A DNA stretch of 40,469 bases from Gemmatimonas sp. (GCA_013822285.1 PNKF01000004.1:1-40469), one strand, 5' to 3'. Positions 7,586-15,888 are shown, counted from the first letter of the stretch. Made by a program: numbers and translations. The notes: generated by a model from the letters alone, not told the origin.

Positions 7586-9394
7586 ATGTGGATTCCGCGC
7601 CTGTCAGTCCCTAGAGCCCCTGCCCGAACTGCCCTCGCCGGCATGGCTTCTGCTGCACTGCAGGTGGCGCTCACGGCGCTGCCCGCGGCGACGCACCCGC
7701 AGGCGCTCGCCGCACAGGGCACCGACAGCGCGGCGGTGTCGATGGATCCCCGCGATGTCGGCCAGCGGGCGCAGGCGCGCTTCGAGACCTTCCGGCGCGC
7801 GAATCTTCCGGCGCACCGCGGCCGCTCCAGCAACCGCTGCGAAGAGCGCGTCGGGCGTTTCTGCTATTGGTACGACGAGGTCTCGCCGCCGCCTGAGCCC
7901 GAGAACGCGACGGTCACGACCGCGCGCACGCAGTTGATCGCCACGCTCGATTCCCTCGGGCGCGCGCTGCCCACCGATGAGTGGCTCGCCGCCCAGCGCG
8001 TGCGCTATCTGGACGAAGCCGGCCGTAACGCCGAGGCGCTGACGGCCGCCACCGAATGCCGCGCCTACGGCTGGTGGTGCATCGCGTTGCGCGGCTTCGC
8101 CCTGCACCAACTCGGCCGCTATGCCGACGCCGAGCTGCGCTGGGATAGCACCCTCGTCGCCCTGCCCGTCGGCCTGCGCTGCCTCTGGAGCGACGTCGGG
8201 CTGTATCTCGATGAAGATGCGCGGCGGCAGTACTCGCGCAGCGGCTGCGGCACGGCGCAGCGCGACTCGCTCACGGCCCGCATCTGGTGGTTGGCGCGGC
8301 CCCGCTACTCGATGCGCGGCAACGACGCCCGCAGCGAACACTTCGCGCGACTCACCTACGCCGAGTTCCTGCGGGCGGCGCCCAGCGCCTACATGTTCGG
8401 CTTCGACGAGGACGAGCGGGAGCTGCTGCTGCGCTTCGGCTGGTCGCGCGCCTGGTCGCGTGGTCCCGAGATGCCGTTGATGATGCCGGGCGGCGGTCAA
8501 CAGGTGATGAACATCGTCGGCCACGATCCCACGCCGGCGTATCGGTACATCCCGCCGAACTACGTGCTCAACTCACCCTTGAGCTCCGACTCCACCGACT
8601 GGGCCGTGCAGCTGCCGCCGGTCGTCGCGCGCTATCAGCCGCCGTATGCCAAGCGGCTCTTCATGCTTGAGCATCAACAGGCCCTGTTCCGCCGCGGCGA
8701 CACGGCCTTGGTCGTGCTCGCCTACGACCTGCGCCGCGTCGCGGCCCGCGGGGCCTCGACCATCGAGGCCGCGCTCGTCGCCACACCGGCGACCCTCAGC
8801 AATGCGGGCATCGCCATCCGCACGGACGCCCCCGCACGCGGCACCTTGATCGCGCGCGCGCCGTGGGGGCCGCTGCTCATGAGCGCCGAGGTCGCCGCTC
8901 CGGATTCCAGCGTCCTCGCCCGCGCGCGCTACGGCATTCGACCGCCGCTCGCGACAGGCGCGCGCGTCTCGCTCTCGGACCTGCTCTTCTACGAGCCCTA
9001 CGGCGAGTTCCCGACGACCGTCGAACAAGCCGTCCCGCACGCCATCCCCACACAGCGGATCCTGCGGGGGCAGAAGCTCGGCGTCTTCTGGGAGACCTAC
9101 GGCACCGATCCCGCCGGCGAAGTGATGACCATCTCGTTGACCGTGGTCCCCGAAACGGAGGAGGCGGGGGCGATGCGCCGTGCCGCGCGAGCCTTGCGGC
9201 TCTCGCGGGAGTCGGCGCCGGTGAGCATCGGTGCGCAGGACGTCTCGGCGCGTGGCAGCTCACGCACCGCACGCGCGCTGGAGCTCGACATCGCGACCCT
9301 CCGTCCCGGCGATTACCTGGTCCAACTCGAGGTCAGCGTGGCCGGCCAGTACACGATCCGCGCCGACCGCCGTCTCGTTGTCGTCGCTCCCTGA
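7586..9394 (+). CDS. Exported protein of unknown function
   Basis: A 602-residue protein with an Arg-containing N-terminus and a hydrophobic stretch to about residue 44 (ending ALAAQ), typical of a Sec signal. Residues 45-300 are rich in Trp, Tyr and Cys, with TPR-like text (LRGFALHQLGRYADAELRWDS), and include a stretch (RIWWLARPRYSMRGNDARSEHF) resembling regions next to GWxTD-type domains. The C-terminal half is predicted beta-rich and ends in a VVVAP strand. I do not recognise a catalytic motif. It is followed after 17 bases by another exported protein, so they probably form an operon. Function is unknown; a cell-envelope role is only inferred from export. Confidence 0.75.
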   Translation: MWIPRLSVPRAPARTALAGMASAALQVALTALPAATHPQALAAQGTDSAAVSMDPRDVGQRAQARFETFRRANLPAHRGRSSNRCEERVGRFCYWYDEVSPPPEPENATVTTARTQLIATLDSLGRALPTDEWLAAQRVRYLDEAGRNAEALTAATECRAYGWWCIALRGFALHQLGRYADAELRWDSTLVALPVGLRCLWSDVGLYLDEDARRQYSRSGCGTAQRDSLTARIWWLARPRYSMRGNDARSEHFARLTYAEFLRAAPSAYMFGFDEDERELLLRFGWSRAWSRGPEMPLMMPGGGQQVMNIVGHDPTPAYRYIPPNYVLNSPLSSDSTDWAVQLPPVVARYQPPYAKRLFMLEHQQALFRRGDTALVVLAYDLRRVAARGASTIEAALVATPATLSNAGIAIRTDAPARGTLIARAPWGPLLMSAEVAAPDSSVLARARYGIRPPLATGARVSLSDLLFYEPYGEFPTTVEQAVPHAIPTQRILRGQKLGVFWETYGTDPAGEVMTISLTVVPETEEAGAMRRAARALRLSRESAPVSIGAQDVSARGSSRTARALELDIATLRPGDYLVQLEVSVAGQYTIRADRRLVVVAP

Positions 9395-9411
9395 TTAACT
9401 TCCGCGCGCCT

Positions 9412-10338
9412 ATGCGCATCCCCCACCTGCTCGCCCTCGCCACGACCGGCGCCTTGCTCGCGGCCGTGGCCGCCCACACGCCGGACGCCTCCGCACAGTC
9501 TCGCGGCACGACGCCGGCGGCCGCCGCCGATGAGCCGATTCCCGGCGGCCGTCCACGCCCGGGCGCGATCCTCCCGTACAACCGTATCATCGCGTTCTAT
9601 GGCAACCCGCTCTCGCGCCGCATGGGCGTGATGGGCGAGTACGCGCCGGATCTCATGCTCGCGATGCTCGATGCCGAAGTCGCGACCTGGCAGGCCGCCG
9701 ATCCGACCACCCCGGTGAAGCCGGCGCTGCACTTGATCGCGGTGGTGGCACGCGACAACCCGGGCCCGGACGGCAAGTACCGCGGCCGCATGGCCGACAC
9801 CTTGATCGAACGCGTCGCCCAATGGGCCGCGACGCGCGATGCGCTGGTGTTCCTGGACGTGCAGGTGGGCCTGTCCACGCTGCAGGAAGAACTGCCACGC
9901 CTCGCGCCCTTCCTGCGCCGCCCGAACTTCCACCTCGGGATCGACCCCGAGTTCTCGATGAAGAACGGCGGCATCCCCGGCAAGCGCATCGGCACCTACG
10001 ACGCCGAGGACATCAACTACGCGGTGCGTTTCCTCTCGCAGCTCGCGCGCGACGCGAACATCCCGCCGAAGATCCTCGTCGTGCACCGCTTCACGCGCCG
10101 CGGCGTGACCAATGCGCAGAACATCCGCCTCGATCCGCACGTGCAGATCATCATGCACATGGACGGCTTCGGGTCGCCGACCTTGAAGCGCGGCACCTGG
10201 AACGCGTACATCCGACCGGAGCCGGTGCAGTTCGCGGGCTGGAAGCAGTTCTACAAGGAGCGCAACGACAATCCGCGGACGACGCTCGCCGACATCATCG
10301 CGCTGCGGCCCAAGGTGCTCTACGTCCAGTACCAGTGA
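9412..10338 (+). CDS. Exported protein, probable TIM-barrel-like fold
   Basis: A 308-residue protein beginning with a signal peptide (MRIPHLLALATTGALLAAVA, cleaved near ASAQS). The mature part has alternating hydrophobic strands and helices (ALHLIAVVA, DALVFLDVQVG, NFHLGIDPEF, ILVVHRF, VQIIMHMDGFG), a spacing suggesting a beta/alpha barrel. Conserved-looking acidic residues end several strands (DVQ, IDPEF, HMDGF), as in glycoside-hydrolase-like or phosphodiesterase-like barrels, but no family-defining active site is recognised. It follows the preceding gene by 17 bases without an evident Shine-Dalgarno sequence and is followed by a terminator. The fold is inferred by eye and could be wrong. 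Confidence 0.78.
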   Translation: MRIPHLLALATTGALLAAVAAHTPDASAQSRGTTPAAAADEPIPGGRPRPGAILPYNRIIAFYGNPLSRRMGVMGEYAPDLMLAMLDAEVATWQAADPTTPVKPALHLIAVVARDNPGPDGKYRGRMADTLIERVAQWAATRDALVFLDVQVGLSTLQEELPRLAPFLRRPNFHLGIDPEFSMKNGGIPGKRIGTYDAEDINYAVRFLSQLARDANIPPKILVVHRFTRRGVTNAQNIRLDPHVQIIMHMDGFGSPTLKRGTWNAYIRPEPVQFAGWKQFYKERNDNPRTTLADIIALRPKVLYVQYQ

Positions 10339-10342
10339 ACAG

Positions 10343-10378
10343 AAACGGTGACCGACGCTGAGCGCCGGTCACCGTTTT
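10343..10378. terminator. Bidirectional intrinsic terminator
   Basis: Stem AAACGGTGACCG (10343-10354) pairs with its complement ending in TTTT (10366-10378). On the plus strand the hairpin ends in CGTTTT; on the minus strand it also ends in T-rich sequence. It lies between convergent genes ending at 10338 and 10383 and suits both. Confidence 0.85.
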
Positions 10379-10382
10379 CGAT

Positions 10383-10991
10383 TTAGCGTACCAGCACCAC
10401 GCCGCGCACCCCGTCCGCCTGCGCAAACAGCTTGCCGTTGGGATTGTAATAGTAGATGCGGCGCTTGCGCCCTTCGACGATTTCGTCGGCGTTGGTGAAC
10501 TGCTGCACCAGCGCGAGCTGCCCCTCTTCGCGCACGGGGAAGGTCGCCGCCGGGTAGCTCACGAAGACTTCGTCCTGCTGCACATCGACGATCGCGGTCT
10601 CGCGCGTCGTCTTGATGATCGCCAGCGCCTCTTCGCGCTGCATCGGCGTGGCGATGATCTCCGACTGCACGACGCCCGGCTCGAACGCCGGCTCCTCACC
10701 AGTGGCCGCCCAGAGCACGAGCACCAGGAGGATGCCCGCGGAGGAGTAGCGCACGACCGGCGTCTGCTTCCGATAGAAGGCCCAGCCTTGCAGCGCGAGG
10801 GCGCGCAGTCGCTCGACCGCTTCGCTCAGCGCCGGCGCGCCAGCCCCGCCGGACGCACCCGTGCCGACCGACGGCGCCTGACGCGTCGACGTCGTCCGCT
10901 TCGCCGACGGCCCCTCCGCCGGATACGGCGTGAAGCAATACGGACAGACGCGGAGGTTCTTGCTCTCTTTGTTGCAGACGGCGCAGATCAT
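10383..10991 (-). CDS. Zinc-ribbon membrane protein of unknown function
   Basis: A 202-residue protein. The N-terminus holds a CxxC...CxxC zinc ribbon (Cys3, Cys6, Cys16, Cys19). A Thr/Ser/Ala-rich linker follows, then one transmembrane helix (around SSAGILLVLVLWAATG). The C-terminal 90 residues form a soluble domain with alternating strands that ends in VVLVR. The ATG at 10991 was preferred to an in-frame codon 36 bases upstream because it places the zinc ribbon at the very start. The topology (cytoplasmic zinc ribbon, extracytoplasmic C-terminus) is inferred. It may be read together with the upstream rhodanese gene, 50 bases away. Confidence 0.75.
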   Translation of the reverse strand: MICAVCNKESKNLRVCPYCFTPYPAEGPSAKRTTSTRQAPSVGTGASGGAGAPALSEAVERLRALALQGWAFYRKQTPVVRYSSAGILLVLVLWAATGEEPAFEPGVVQSEIIATPMQREEALAIIKTTRETAIVDVQQDEVFVSYPAATFPVREEGQLALVQQFTNADEIVEGRKRRIYYYNPNGKLFAQADGVRGVVLVR

Positions 10992-11041
10992 CGCCCTAAA
11001 GCAACGCGGGGCAGGCCGCGCAGGCAATAGAGCGCAGGCGA

Positions 11042-11329
11042 TCAGGCGGCGAAGTCCTGGCTGGCCGCGCCCATCCCGCCACCGTCGACGACGTTGGAAT
11101 ACCCGGCGGCCTTCAGGATCCCCGCCGCCTGGGCCGAGCGCATGCCGCTCGCGCAGTACACGAGGATGCGGCTCTTGGGCGTGAGGTTGAGGCCGTCGAG
11201 CCCGGTGAGGCCGTCAGGCAGGCGGTCCACGGGCACGTTCGTGGCGCCCGGCAGGTGGCCCATCCAAAACTCCAGCTTGGAGCGCACATCGATGACGGCA
11301 TCAACAGGACGATTACGGAAGGTCGGCAT
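11042..11329 (-). CDS. Single-domain rhodanese
   Basis: A 95-residue rhodanese domain: the cysteine loop CASGMRS (Cys59) is the persulfide-carrying active site, and the early strand AVIDVRS plus GHLPGATNVP are the usual CH2-type motifs. Single-domain rhodaneses transfer sulfane sulfur between small thiols and proteins in the cytoplasm; the partner here is unknown. It has no signal peptide. A well-formed promoter with a palindrome at the expected start site lies just upstream, so regulated expression is likely. Confidence 0.92.
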   Translation of the reverse strand: MPTFRNRPVDAVIDVRSKLEFWMGHLPGATNVPVDRLPDGLTGLDGLNLTPKSRILVYCASGMRSAQAAGILKAAGYSNVVDGGGMGAASQDFAA

Positions 11330-11360
11330 GGTTGGGTGGGGTGTTTGTATTTGCTCTATA

Positions 11361-11399
11361 ACTATATAGTAGAATAAGACCCACCCGCATTCTCGTCAA
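11361..11399 (-). promoter_or_regulatory. Sigma-70 promoter with palindrome at the start site, rhodanese gene
   Basis: On the minus strand TTGACG (11399-11394), a 17-base spacer and TATTCT (11376-11371) form a near-consensus promoter. The 10-base palindrome ACTATATAGT occupies 11361-11370, where transcription should start, leaving about 35 bases to the ATG at 11329. The AT-rich block stands out sharply from the GC-rich flanks. The palindrome is a candidate repressor site. Confidence 0.7.
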
Positions 11400-11412
11400 G
11401 ACCCCCGATCGC

Positions 11413-11790
11413 TCAGCGCGGCAGTCGGCTCCCCGCCACCGCCAGCATCACCCAGCCCGCGATGAAGGCCACGCCGCCCAGCGGCGTAATCGCCCCCAGC
11501 GCCCGAATCCCCGTGAAGGTCATCGCATAGAGGGACCCGGAGAACAGCAGCGTGCCCGCCACGAAACACCAGCCCGCCCAGGTGGCCGGCGCCTCCGCAC
11601 GCCCTCCCTGCCCCACCAGCCACGCCACCGCGAGCAACGCCAGCGCGTGGTACATCTGGTAGCGCGCCGCGGTCTCGAACACCTCGAGCAGCCGCGGCTC
11701 CACCTTGGACCGCAACGCGTGGGCACCGAACGCCCCCGCCGCGACGGCCAACGCCGCCGACAACGCGCCGATCGTCGCGAAGTGTCGCAT
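11413..11790 (-). CDS. DUF423 family inner-membrane protein
   Basis: A 125-residue protein with four hydrophobic segments and the family-typical N-terminus AGAFGAHALRSKVEP, followed by YQMYHALALLAVAW and the late stretch ITPLGGVAFIAGW. These are the recognisable marks of the DUF423 (YgdD-like) membrane family, whose role is not established. The ATG at 11790 overlaps the last base of the upstream TGA (TGATG), indicating translational coupling to the Pycsar-effector-like gene. The longer open frame would lie within that gene and is rejected. Confidence 0.88.
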   Translation of the reverse strand: MRHFATIGALSAALAVAAGAFGAHALRSKVEPRLLEVFETAARYQMYHALALLAVAWLVGQGGRAEAPATWAGWCFVAGTLLFSGSLYAMTFTGIRALGAITPLGGVAFIAGWVMLAVAGSRLPR

Positions 11791-12428
11791 CAAGTCATCA
11801 GGTGGTAGAGGCCCAAGGTGCCGAGCATGAGGCCGAGCAGCGCCGTCATCAGGTTCACGCCGAAATAGAGACGATCCAACGCCGCATACTTCCGCTGGTT
11901 CACCATCGACAGCGTGTAGAGCTGATCCGCGAGCTCGGTGGTGAGGTTGTCCATGCGCAGCCGTTCCCACAGCGCCCGGTAGTCCTCGCGCCCCCGCGCC
12001 ATCACGTCGGCGTGGAAGAGCACGCGCATCGAGCGCCCCGGCTCCACCTGTGATGGCATCTCATGCGCCGGCGGCGGATGCACACCCCGCGGCCGCAACG
12101 CCGACACGGCCTGCGCCACGAAGTACAGCGTCACCACCACGTACACGGCGATCTGCGCCACCAGGGCCAAGCTCCACAGCCCAGTCGTCGGCATCAGCGA
12201 CGTGCCACCGCGTGCCACCAGCAGGACCGCGACGGCATTCAACACGCTCATGATGACCAGCGCGAACCGCGCCTTGCGGTCACCCATCTCGATCAGGTCC
12301 TGGGCCTGCTTCACCGCGTTGACCAAGGCCTTGTAGCGATCGGCGGGTTCGAGCAGCCCCCGCGACTCTTCAAGCTTCCGCAGGGCCTTCTCCAGCTTGT
12401 CAGGCTTTTCGGCCGTCATCTCCGTCAC
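11790..12428 (-). CDS. Pycsar-effector-like (DUF5706 type) membrane protein
   Basis: A 212-residue protein with a charged helical N-terminus, transmembrane helices near 54-73 and 84-111, a cytoplasmic helical part with VLFHADV (136-142), EDY (148-150) and LADQLY...KY (166-181), and a last membrane helix at 186-208. This order (membrane hairpin, F-x-D/H-x-x...E-x-Y, then L-x-x-Q...KY, then a membrane helix) matches my recollection of PycTM effectors, which in Pycsar anti-phage systems bind cyclic pyrimidine nucleotides and damage the membrane. No pyrimidine cyclase gene is nearby, so a defence role is uncertain. The GTG start overlaps the upstream TGA by four bases (GTGA); an ATG nine bases further in is an alternative. 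The next gene overlaps by one base. Confidence 0.65.
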   Translation of the reverse strand: MTEMTAEKPDKLEKALRKLEESRGLLEPADRYKALVNAVKQAQDLIEMGDRKARFALVIMSVLNAVAVLLVARGGTSLMPTTGLWSLALVAQIAVYVVVTLYFVAQAVSALRPRGVHPPPAHEMPSQVEPGRSMRVLFHADVMARGREDYRALWERLRMDNLTTELADQLYTLSMVNQRKYAALDRLYFGVNLMTALLGLMLGTLGLYHLMT

Positions 12429-13624
12429 GCGTCAGGTCCCCCCGGCAGCAGCGGCTCGAGATCCGGCGCCGTCGATCCCTGCTCGGTGCACAGCGCGTAC
12501 TTCGTCTCCCCGGCACGATACATCGAGACACCCGCCGAACGTCCCTGCTTGTCGACGACGAAGAAGCGCACGTTGAAGTTCGGCAAGCCGCGCGCATTGA
12601 GCAGCCGGCGCTCGACCGTGTTCTTCTGGACGCGACGCAAGGCCTCGAGCCCGGCGTCCTTCGGTGCGCGGCCGCGGCGGAGTTCCTCGATGATCAGGTA
12701 CGACGAGAGGTTGTAGAGATTCGCCTCTCCGCGGCCGGTCGAGCCCGCCGCGCCCACGTCATTGTCGACGTACATGCCCGCCCCGAGGATGGCCGAGTCG
12801 CCGACGCGACCGGGAATCTTCCAGGCGAGACCACTGGTCGTCGTGACGCCCGCGAGGTCACCTGATGGCGTGACGCCGCTGCAGTTGATGGTACCCCAGA
12901 ACGAGCCTTCGCGAATGAGCCCGTCGCGGACCATCGAGAGCCCGGCGAGCAGTTCGGGATCGCGCTCATGCGCGGGCCGATTCTCGTCGCGACGGCGGCG
13001 CCCGGTCCCGTTGGGATCCAACCAATGCTCCGGATCCACGCGACGTCGCCACTCCATCCACAGGCGGCGGCTGTCCGGCGTGTTGAGGTCGTCTTCGACC
13101 GTGAAGCCCACATCGCGTGCGAAGTCGCGCGCGTCGCGACCGACGATCAGGTGGTGATCCGTCAACTCCATCACCGCCTTCGCGACGAGCGAGGGCGTGC
13201 GCACGCCTTCGATGCTGGCCACAGCACCCGCGCGACGCTTCGGCCCGTGCATGCAGGAGGCGTCGAGCTGCACCACGCCCAGCGCGTTGGGCAGCGCGCC
13301 GTAACCGATGCCGTTCTCGGTCGGGTCGAGTTCTGGGATGTTCACGCCCGCGATGAGCGCGTCGAGCACGTCTTCGCCCTGCGTGATGCCGCGGAAGGCA
13401 CGTTCGACCGCGTTCTCCGGGCCGCCGTTCTTGAACGCATAGCCCGAGTAGTCGGCGATGACCACGGGCTTCACCGCGCGACGGATCAACAGATCCGGGG
13501 CTCCCCCCGGCGAGAGAGTCGTCGACTCGGCGATCGCCGGCGCGGCGCCGGCATTCGACAGCGGGGTGGCGGCCGCGAGTCCCGCGGCGGCCGTGGTGCG
13601 GAGAAAGTCGCGGCGCGAAGTCAT
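12425..13624 (-). CDS. Tat-exported N4-(beta-N-acetylglucosaminyl)-L-asparaginase family protein
   Basis: A 399-residue Ntn-hydrolase of the glycosylasparaginase / isoaspartyl peptidase family. The N-terminus has a twin-arginine signal (SRRDFLRT) and a short hydrophobic stretch. The autocatalytic cleavage site is WGTINC, which would release Thr245 as the new N-terminal nucleophile. The substrate-pocket motif WKIPGRVGDSAILGAGMYVD follows at the expected distance. Family members cleave the asparagine-GlcNAc bond or isoaspartyl peptides; which applies here cannot be told from sequence. First gene of a coupled operon with the Pycsar-effector-like and DUF423 genes. A possible -10 (TAGCAT) lies five bases before the ATG. 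Confidence 0.88.
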   Translation of the reverse strand: MTSRRDFLRTTAAAGLAAATPLSNAGAAPAIAESTTLSPGGAPDLLIRRAVKPVVIADYSGYAFKNGGPENAVERAFRGITQGEDVLDALIAGVNIPELDPTENGIGYGALPNALGVVQLDASCMHGPKRRAGAVASIEGVRTPSLVAKAVMELTDHHLIVGRDARDFARDVGFTVEDDLNTPDSRRLWMEWRRRVDPEHWLDPNGTGRRRRDENRPAHERDPELLAGLSMVRDGLIREGSFWGTINCSGVTPSGDLAGVTTTSGLAWKIPGRVGDSAILGAGMYVDNDVGAAGSTGRGEANLYNLSSYLIIEELRRGRAPKDAGLEALRRVQKNTVERRLLNARGLPNFNVRFFVVDKQGRSAGVSMYRAGETKYALCTEQGSTAPDLEPLLPGGPDA

Positions 13625-13699
13625 GATTGATGCTATGCTCTTGGCGCCAACGTCGCCACCGCAGTGCCAGCGGCGACGGACCTTCGACGGGAGCCTGAG

Positions 13700-14311
13700 A
13701 TGGCAAGCATGGGATCACGCGAGCGCTGGATGGTCGGCGGAATCTTCGGCGGCATCGGCCTCATCTTCGTCGCCGTCGGCTGGGCGCTGGTGCTGCAGCA
13801 GTCGCGATTGTTGACCCGTGCCGTAGTGGTCCAGGGCGAGGTCCTCGAGGCCTACGTCGAGACCGCGACCAGCGTGCGAGGGCCCGACTCGCACGTCGCG
13901 CGGGTGCGGTACCGCTATGTGCTGCGCGACACGCTGTGGGAGAACGACCGCGTGCTGCCGCATGAGATGCGGACCTCGAGCCGTAAGCAGATGCGGCAGC
14001 TCGCGTCACGGTTCCCCGTGGGGTCGGCGATTCCGGTCTTCGTGGATCCCGACGATGCGGAGCGCGCCTTCCTGCTGAAGGAGCTGCTCTGGCTGCCCTA
14101 CGTGATTGCGCTGGCGCCGATGTTGTTCGTGCTGATTGGCGCGGCGGTGGCATTGCCGGCGTGGGGCACCCTGACGCTCGGGATCGGCCTGCTCGGGCCG
14201 ATGTGGTGGCATCAACGCATGTTGCCGGAGGCCATGCCCGCGTGGATGCTGGCGTGCTACATCGGGCTGCTGACTGCTGCTGCCTTCCCGCTGCTGCTGC
14301 GACGCCGCTAG
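13700..14311 (+). CDS. DUF3592-type membrane protein
   Basis: A 203-residue protein with one membrane helix near residues 9-32, an extracytoplasmic or cytosolic beta-domain (VVVQGEVLEAYVE ... RVRYRYVLRDTLWENDRVLP ... GSAIPVFVDPDDAERAFL) and three C-terminal hydrophobic segments. The order and the VDPDDA stretch before the membrane match DUF3592 proteins, whose role is unknown. The ATG at 13700 has GGGAG eight bases upstream; another ATG three codons later is possible. It is divergent from the asparaginase gene. Confidence 0.75.
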   Translation: MASMGSRERWMVGGIFGGIGLIFVAVGWALVLQQSRLLTRAVVVQGEVLEAYVETATSVRGPDSHVARVRYRYVLRDTLWENDRVLPHEMRTSSRKQMRQLASRFPVGSAIPVFVDPDDAERAFLLKELLWLPYVIALAPMLFVLIGAAVALPAWGTLTLGIGLLGPMWWHQRMLPEAMPAWMLACYIGLLTAAAFPLLLRRR

Positions 14312-14346
14312 GCGCTAGCGCGCCGCGGCGACCACACGCGTCCCCG

Positions 14347-14880
14347 TCACTGCGGCACGCCCAACGCGCGCCGAAGCGCCGCGATGCCTTCAGCCGTCGC
14401 CGGTCCCGTCGTGCGGAACGTCACGCGCCCTTCGCGATCGAGCAGCAGCAGATGGATCGTCGACTCGGACGCGATCGACAGCGCCTCCTTAAACGGCCCC
14501 TTGTCGATGTACAGCGTAACCGTCACCTCGCGCACCTCTTGGCTCTTGATGCCGCGCGCCATGCCCCCGTCGATCCACCCACGCAGCGGCGTCCAGCCAC
14601 TCGACAGCGTAGGGATCTCGTAGACCGCGAGGCCGGCATCCGCGGCGCGGCGTGCGTTCAACTCGGGCATCCACGAGTCCACCTCACGTTGCTGCCGCTG
14701 GCGGAAGGCCACCAGGACCACCGTGCGCTCTCCGGCGAAATCGGCGGGAAGGCGCAGCGTGCGGCCCTCGAGGTTGCGACCGGTGACGTTGGGGAACTGC
14801 ACAGGGGCCGACGGCTGGACCTGCGCGGGGAGCGCTCTGCTGCTGAAACCGAGGAGGATGGCGAGCACGAGACGGCGCAT
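14347..14880 (-). CDS. Exported ATP10-like / thioredoxin-fold protein
   Basis: A 177-residue protein with a signal peptide ending ALPAQ. The mature part looks like a thioredoxin fold (TVVLVAFRQRQQREVDSW) but has no CxxC, so it is not an oxidoreductase. Its second half (RGWIDGGMARGIKS ... VTVTLYIDKGPFKEAL) resembles the hallmark region of ATP10, a mitochondrial factor for assembly of ATP synthase Fo, and its bacterial relatives. The bacterial role is not established. The ATG at 14880 starts the signal peptide. The assignment rests on the motif as remembered and could be a more general redoxin-like family. Confidence 0.65.
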   Translation of the reverse strand: MRRLVLAILLGFSSRALPAQVQPSAPVQFPNVTGRNLEGRTLRLPADFAGERTVVLVAFRQRQQREVDSWMPELNARRAADAGLAVYEIPTLSSGWTPLRGWIDGGMARGIKSQEVREVTVTLYIDKGPFKEALSIASESTIHLLLLDREGRVTFRTTGPATAEGIAALRRALGVPQ

Positions 14881-14948
14881 GCTGCTATCAACGCTGCAGG
14901 GCTCTGCAATGTGCCGCACGGCGATCTGCACGGCACCGCCACGGCACG

Positions 14949-14994
14949 CAAAAACAGAAGCGGTGCCATCACGTTGATCACGCGATGGCACCGC
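14949..14994 (-). terminator. Intrinsic terminator of the tRNA-Pro gene
   Basis: On the minus strand, 31 bases after the tRNA end, GCGGTGCCATC (14994-14984) pairs with GATGGCACCGC (14970-14960), and the RNA continues into TTCTGTTTTT (14959-14950). An 11-bp stem with a U-rich tail is a textbook terminator, placed correctly for tRNA-Pro. Confidence 0.85.
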
Positions 14995-15025
14995 AAGCTG
15001 CTGTGTAGAAAGAGCTTAGTCGAAA

Positions 15026-15099
15026 TCGGGACGGCGGGATTCGAACCCGCGACCCCCTGAACCCCATTCAGGTGCGCTACCGGGCTGCGCTACGTCCCG
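15026..15099 (-). tRNA. tRNA-Pro (anticodon GGG)
   Basis: The 74-base cloverleaf is complete. The acceptor CGGGACG (15099-15093) pairs with CGTCCCG (15033-15027), followed by discriminator A. The D-arm begins GCGC, the anticodon arm is CCTGA-ATGGGGT-TCAGG with anticodon GGG, and the T-arm is GCGGG-TTCGAAT-CCCGC. A first base C is characteristic of proline tRNAs. CCA is not encoded. Confidence 0.97.
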
Positions 15100-15171
15100 T
15101 CCGCCTTGGGTCACCATCATCCGCGGACAGACGGCGAAAGCTAGTCAGCCATCCCCCGCCCGTCTACTGAC

Positions 15172-15834
15172 TCAGGGCGACACGATCTCCACTCGGCCCT
15201 CCGTGAACCGCATCCGGCTCCGCCGCTCCGGCACGGCCACGAAGCGACCCTCCCAGAGCACGCGATCGTCCAGGGTGAGCCTCAGCATCGCCCAAGGCCG
15301 GCGCATCATGATCAGCTCGTTCACCACCGCGTAGCGCGCGCGGTTCGAGTACTGCCCGACGCGCTCGCCGTCCACCCAGAGTCGCAGGTCGCCATTCGGT
15401 GCCTGCGCCGTCTCGATGGTCAACGATGATTGGAAGGGCCGGAATCGCAGTTGCGGCGCGTAGCGGAGGCGCGTGGCCCGCAGGCGCGGCGTCTGCGAGC
15501 CCACCTGGCTCCATTCCCGCAGGACCATCACGCCCACGGAGACGTCGCCTGACGGTCGCAGCGAGTCCGGTAGTCCGTCGATGCGGAGCCCGCGGCGCTC
15601 GACGTCCACCAGCTCGCCTGCGGCGGAGGCAGGGTACACGGTCGCGCGCAGGCTGTCTTCCACGTACAGATACCCGGGGAAGGAATCGGTCCACTGGCGC
15701 AGGCCGCGGTCCGCGCCCGGCCGCGGTGGCGACGCTTGCGCCTCGAGCGCGGTCGGCCCGTGCGCGGCGGCCAAGCCCAGGAGGAGCAGCGCGCCGAGCT
15801 GGCGTCGCGCGCGTGACTGCATGAAGCGTCGCAT
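15172..15834 (-). CDS. Exported protein of unknown function
   Basis: A 220-residue protein with a basic N-terminus and a hydrophobic core (LGALLLLGLAAAHGP), cleaved near LEAQA. The mature part is mostly beta with many arginines and tryptophans (QLRFRPFQSSLTIETA, DLRLWVDGERVGQYSNRARYAVV, MLRLTLDDRVLWEGRFVAV), suggesting a jelly-roll or lipocalin-like fold. No family is recognised. The ATG at 15834 lies five bases after a TAAAAT -10 on the minus strand, consistent with a leaderless transcript. It is divergent from phhA, and the two promoters lie side by side. Confidence 0.72.
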   Translation of the reverse strand: MRRFMQSRARRQLGALLLLGLAAAHGPTALEAQASPPRPGADRGLRQWTDSFPGYLYVEDSLRATVYPASAAGELVDVERRGLRIDGLPDSLRPSGDVSVGVMVLREWSQVGSQTPRLRATRLRYAPQLRFRPFQSSLTIETAQAPNGDLRLWVDGERVGQYSNRARYAVVNELIMMRRPWAMLRLTLDDRVLWEGRFVAVPERRSRMRFTEGRVEIVSP

Positions 15835-15850
15835 GCTGGATTTTATCCCG

Positions 15851-15880
15851 TTGACGGAAGTCCTGCGCGGCGTGTATGCT
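15851..15880 (+). promoter_or_regulatory. Sigma-70 promoter of the phhA leader
   Basis: TTGACG (15851-15856), an 18-base spacer and TATGCT (15875-15880) form a good promoter. The -10 ends eight bases before the leader-peptide ATG at 15889, so the transcript may start at the ATG itself. The divergent -10 TAAAAT (15845-15840, minus strand) is only five bases from this -35, so polymerases at the two promoters should compete. Confidence 0.75.
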
Positions 15881-15888
15881 CCGTCACG

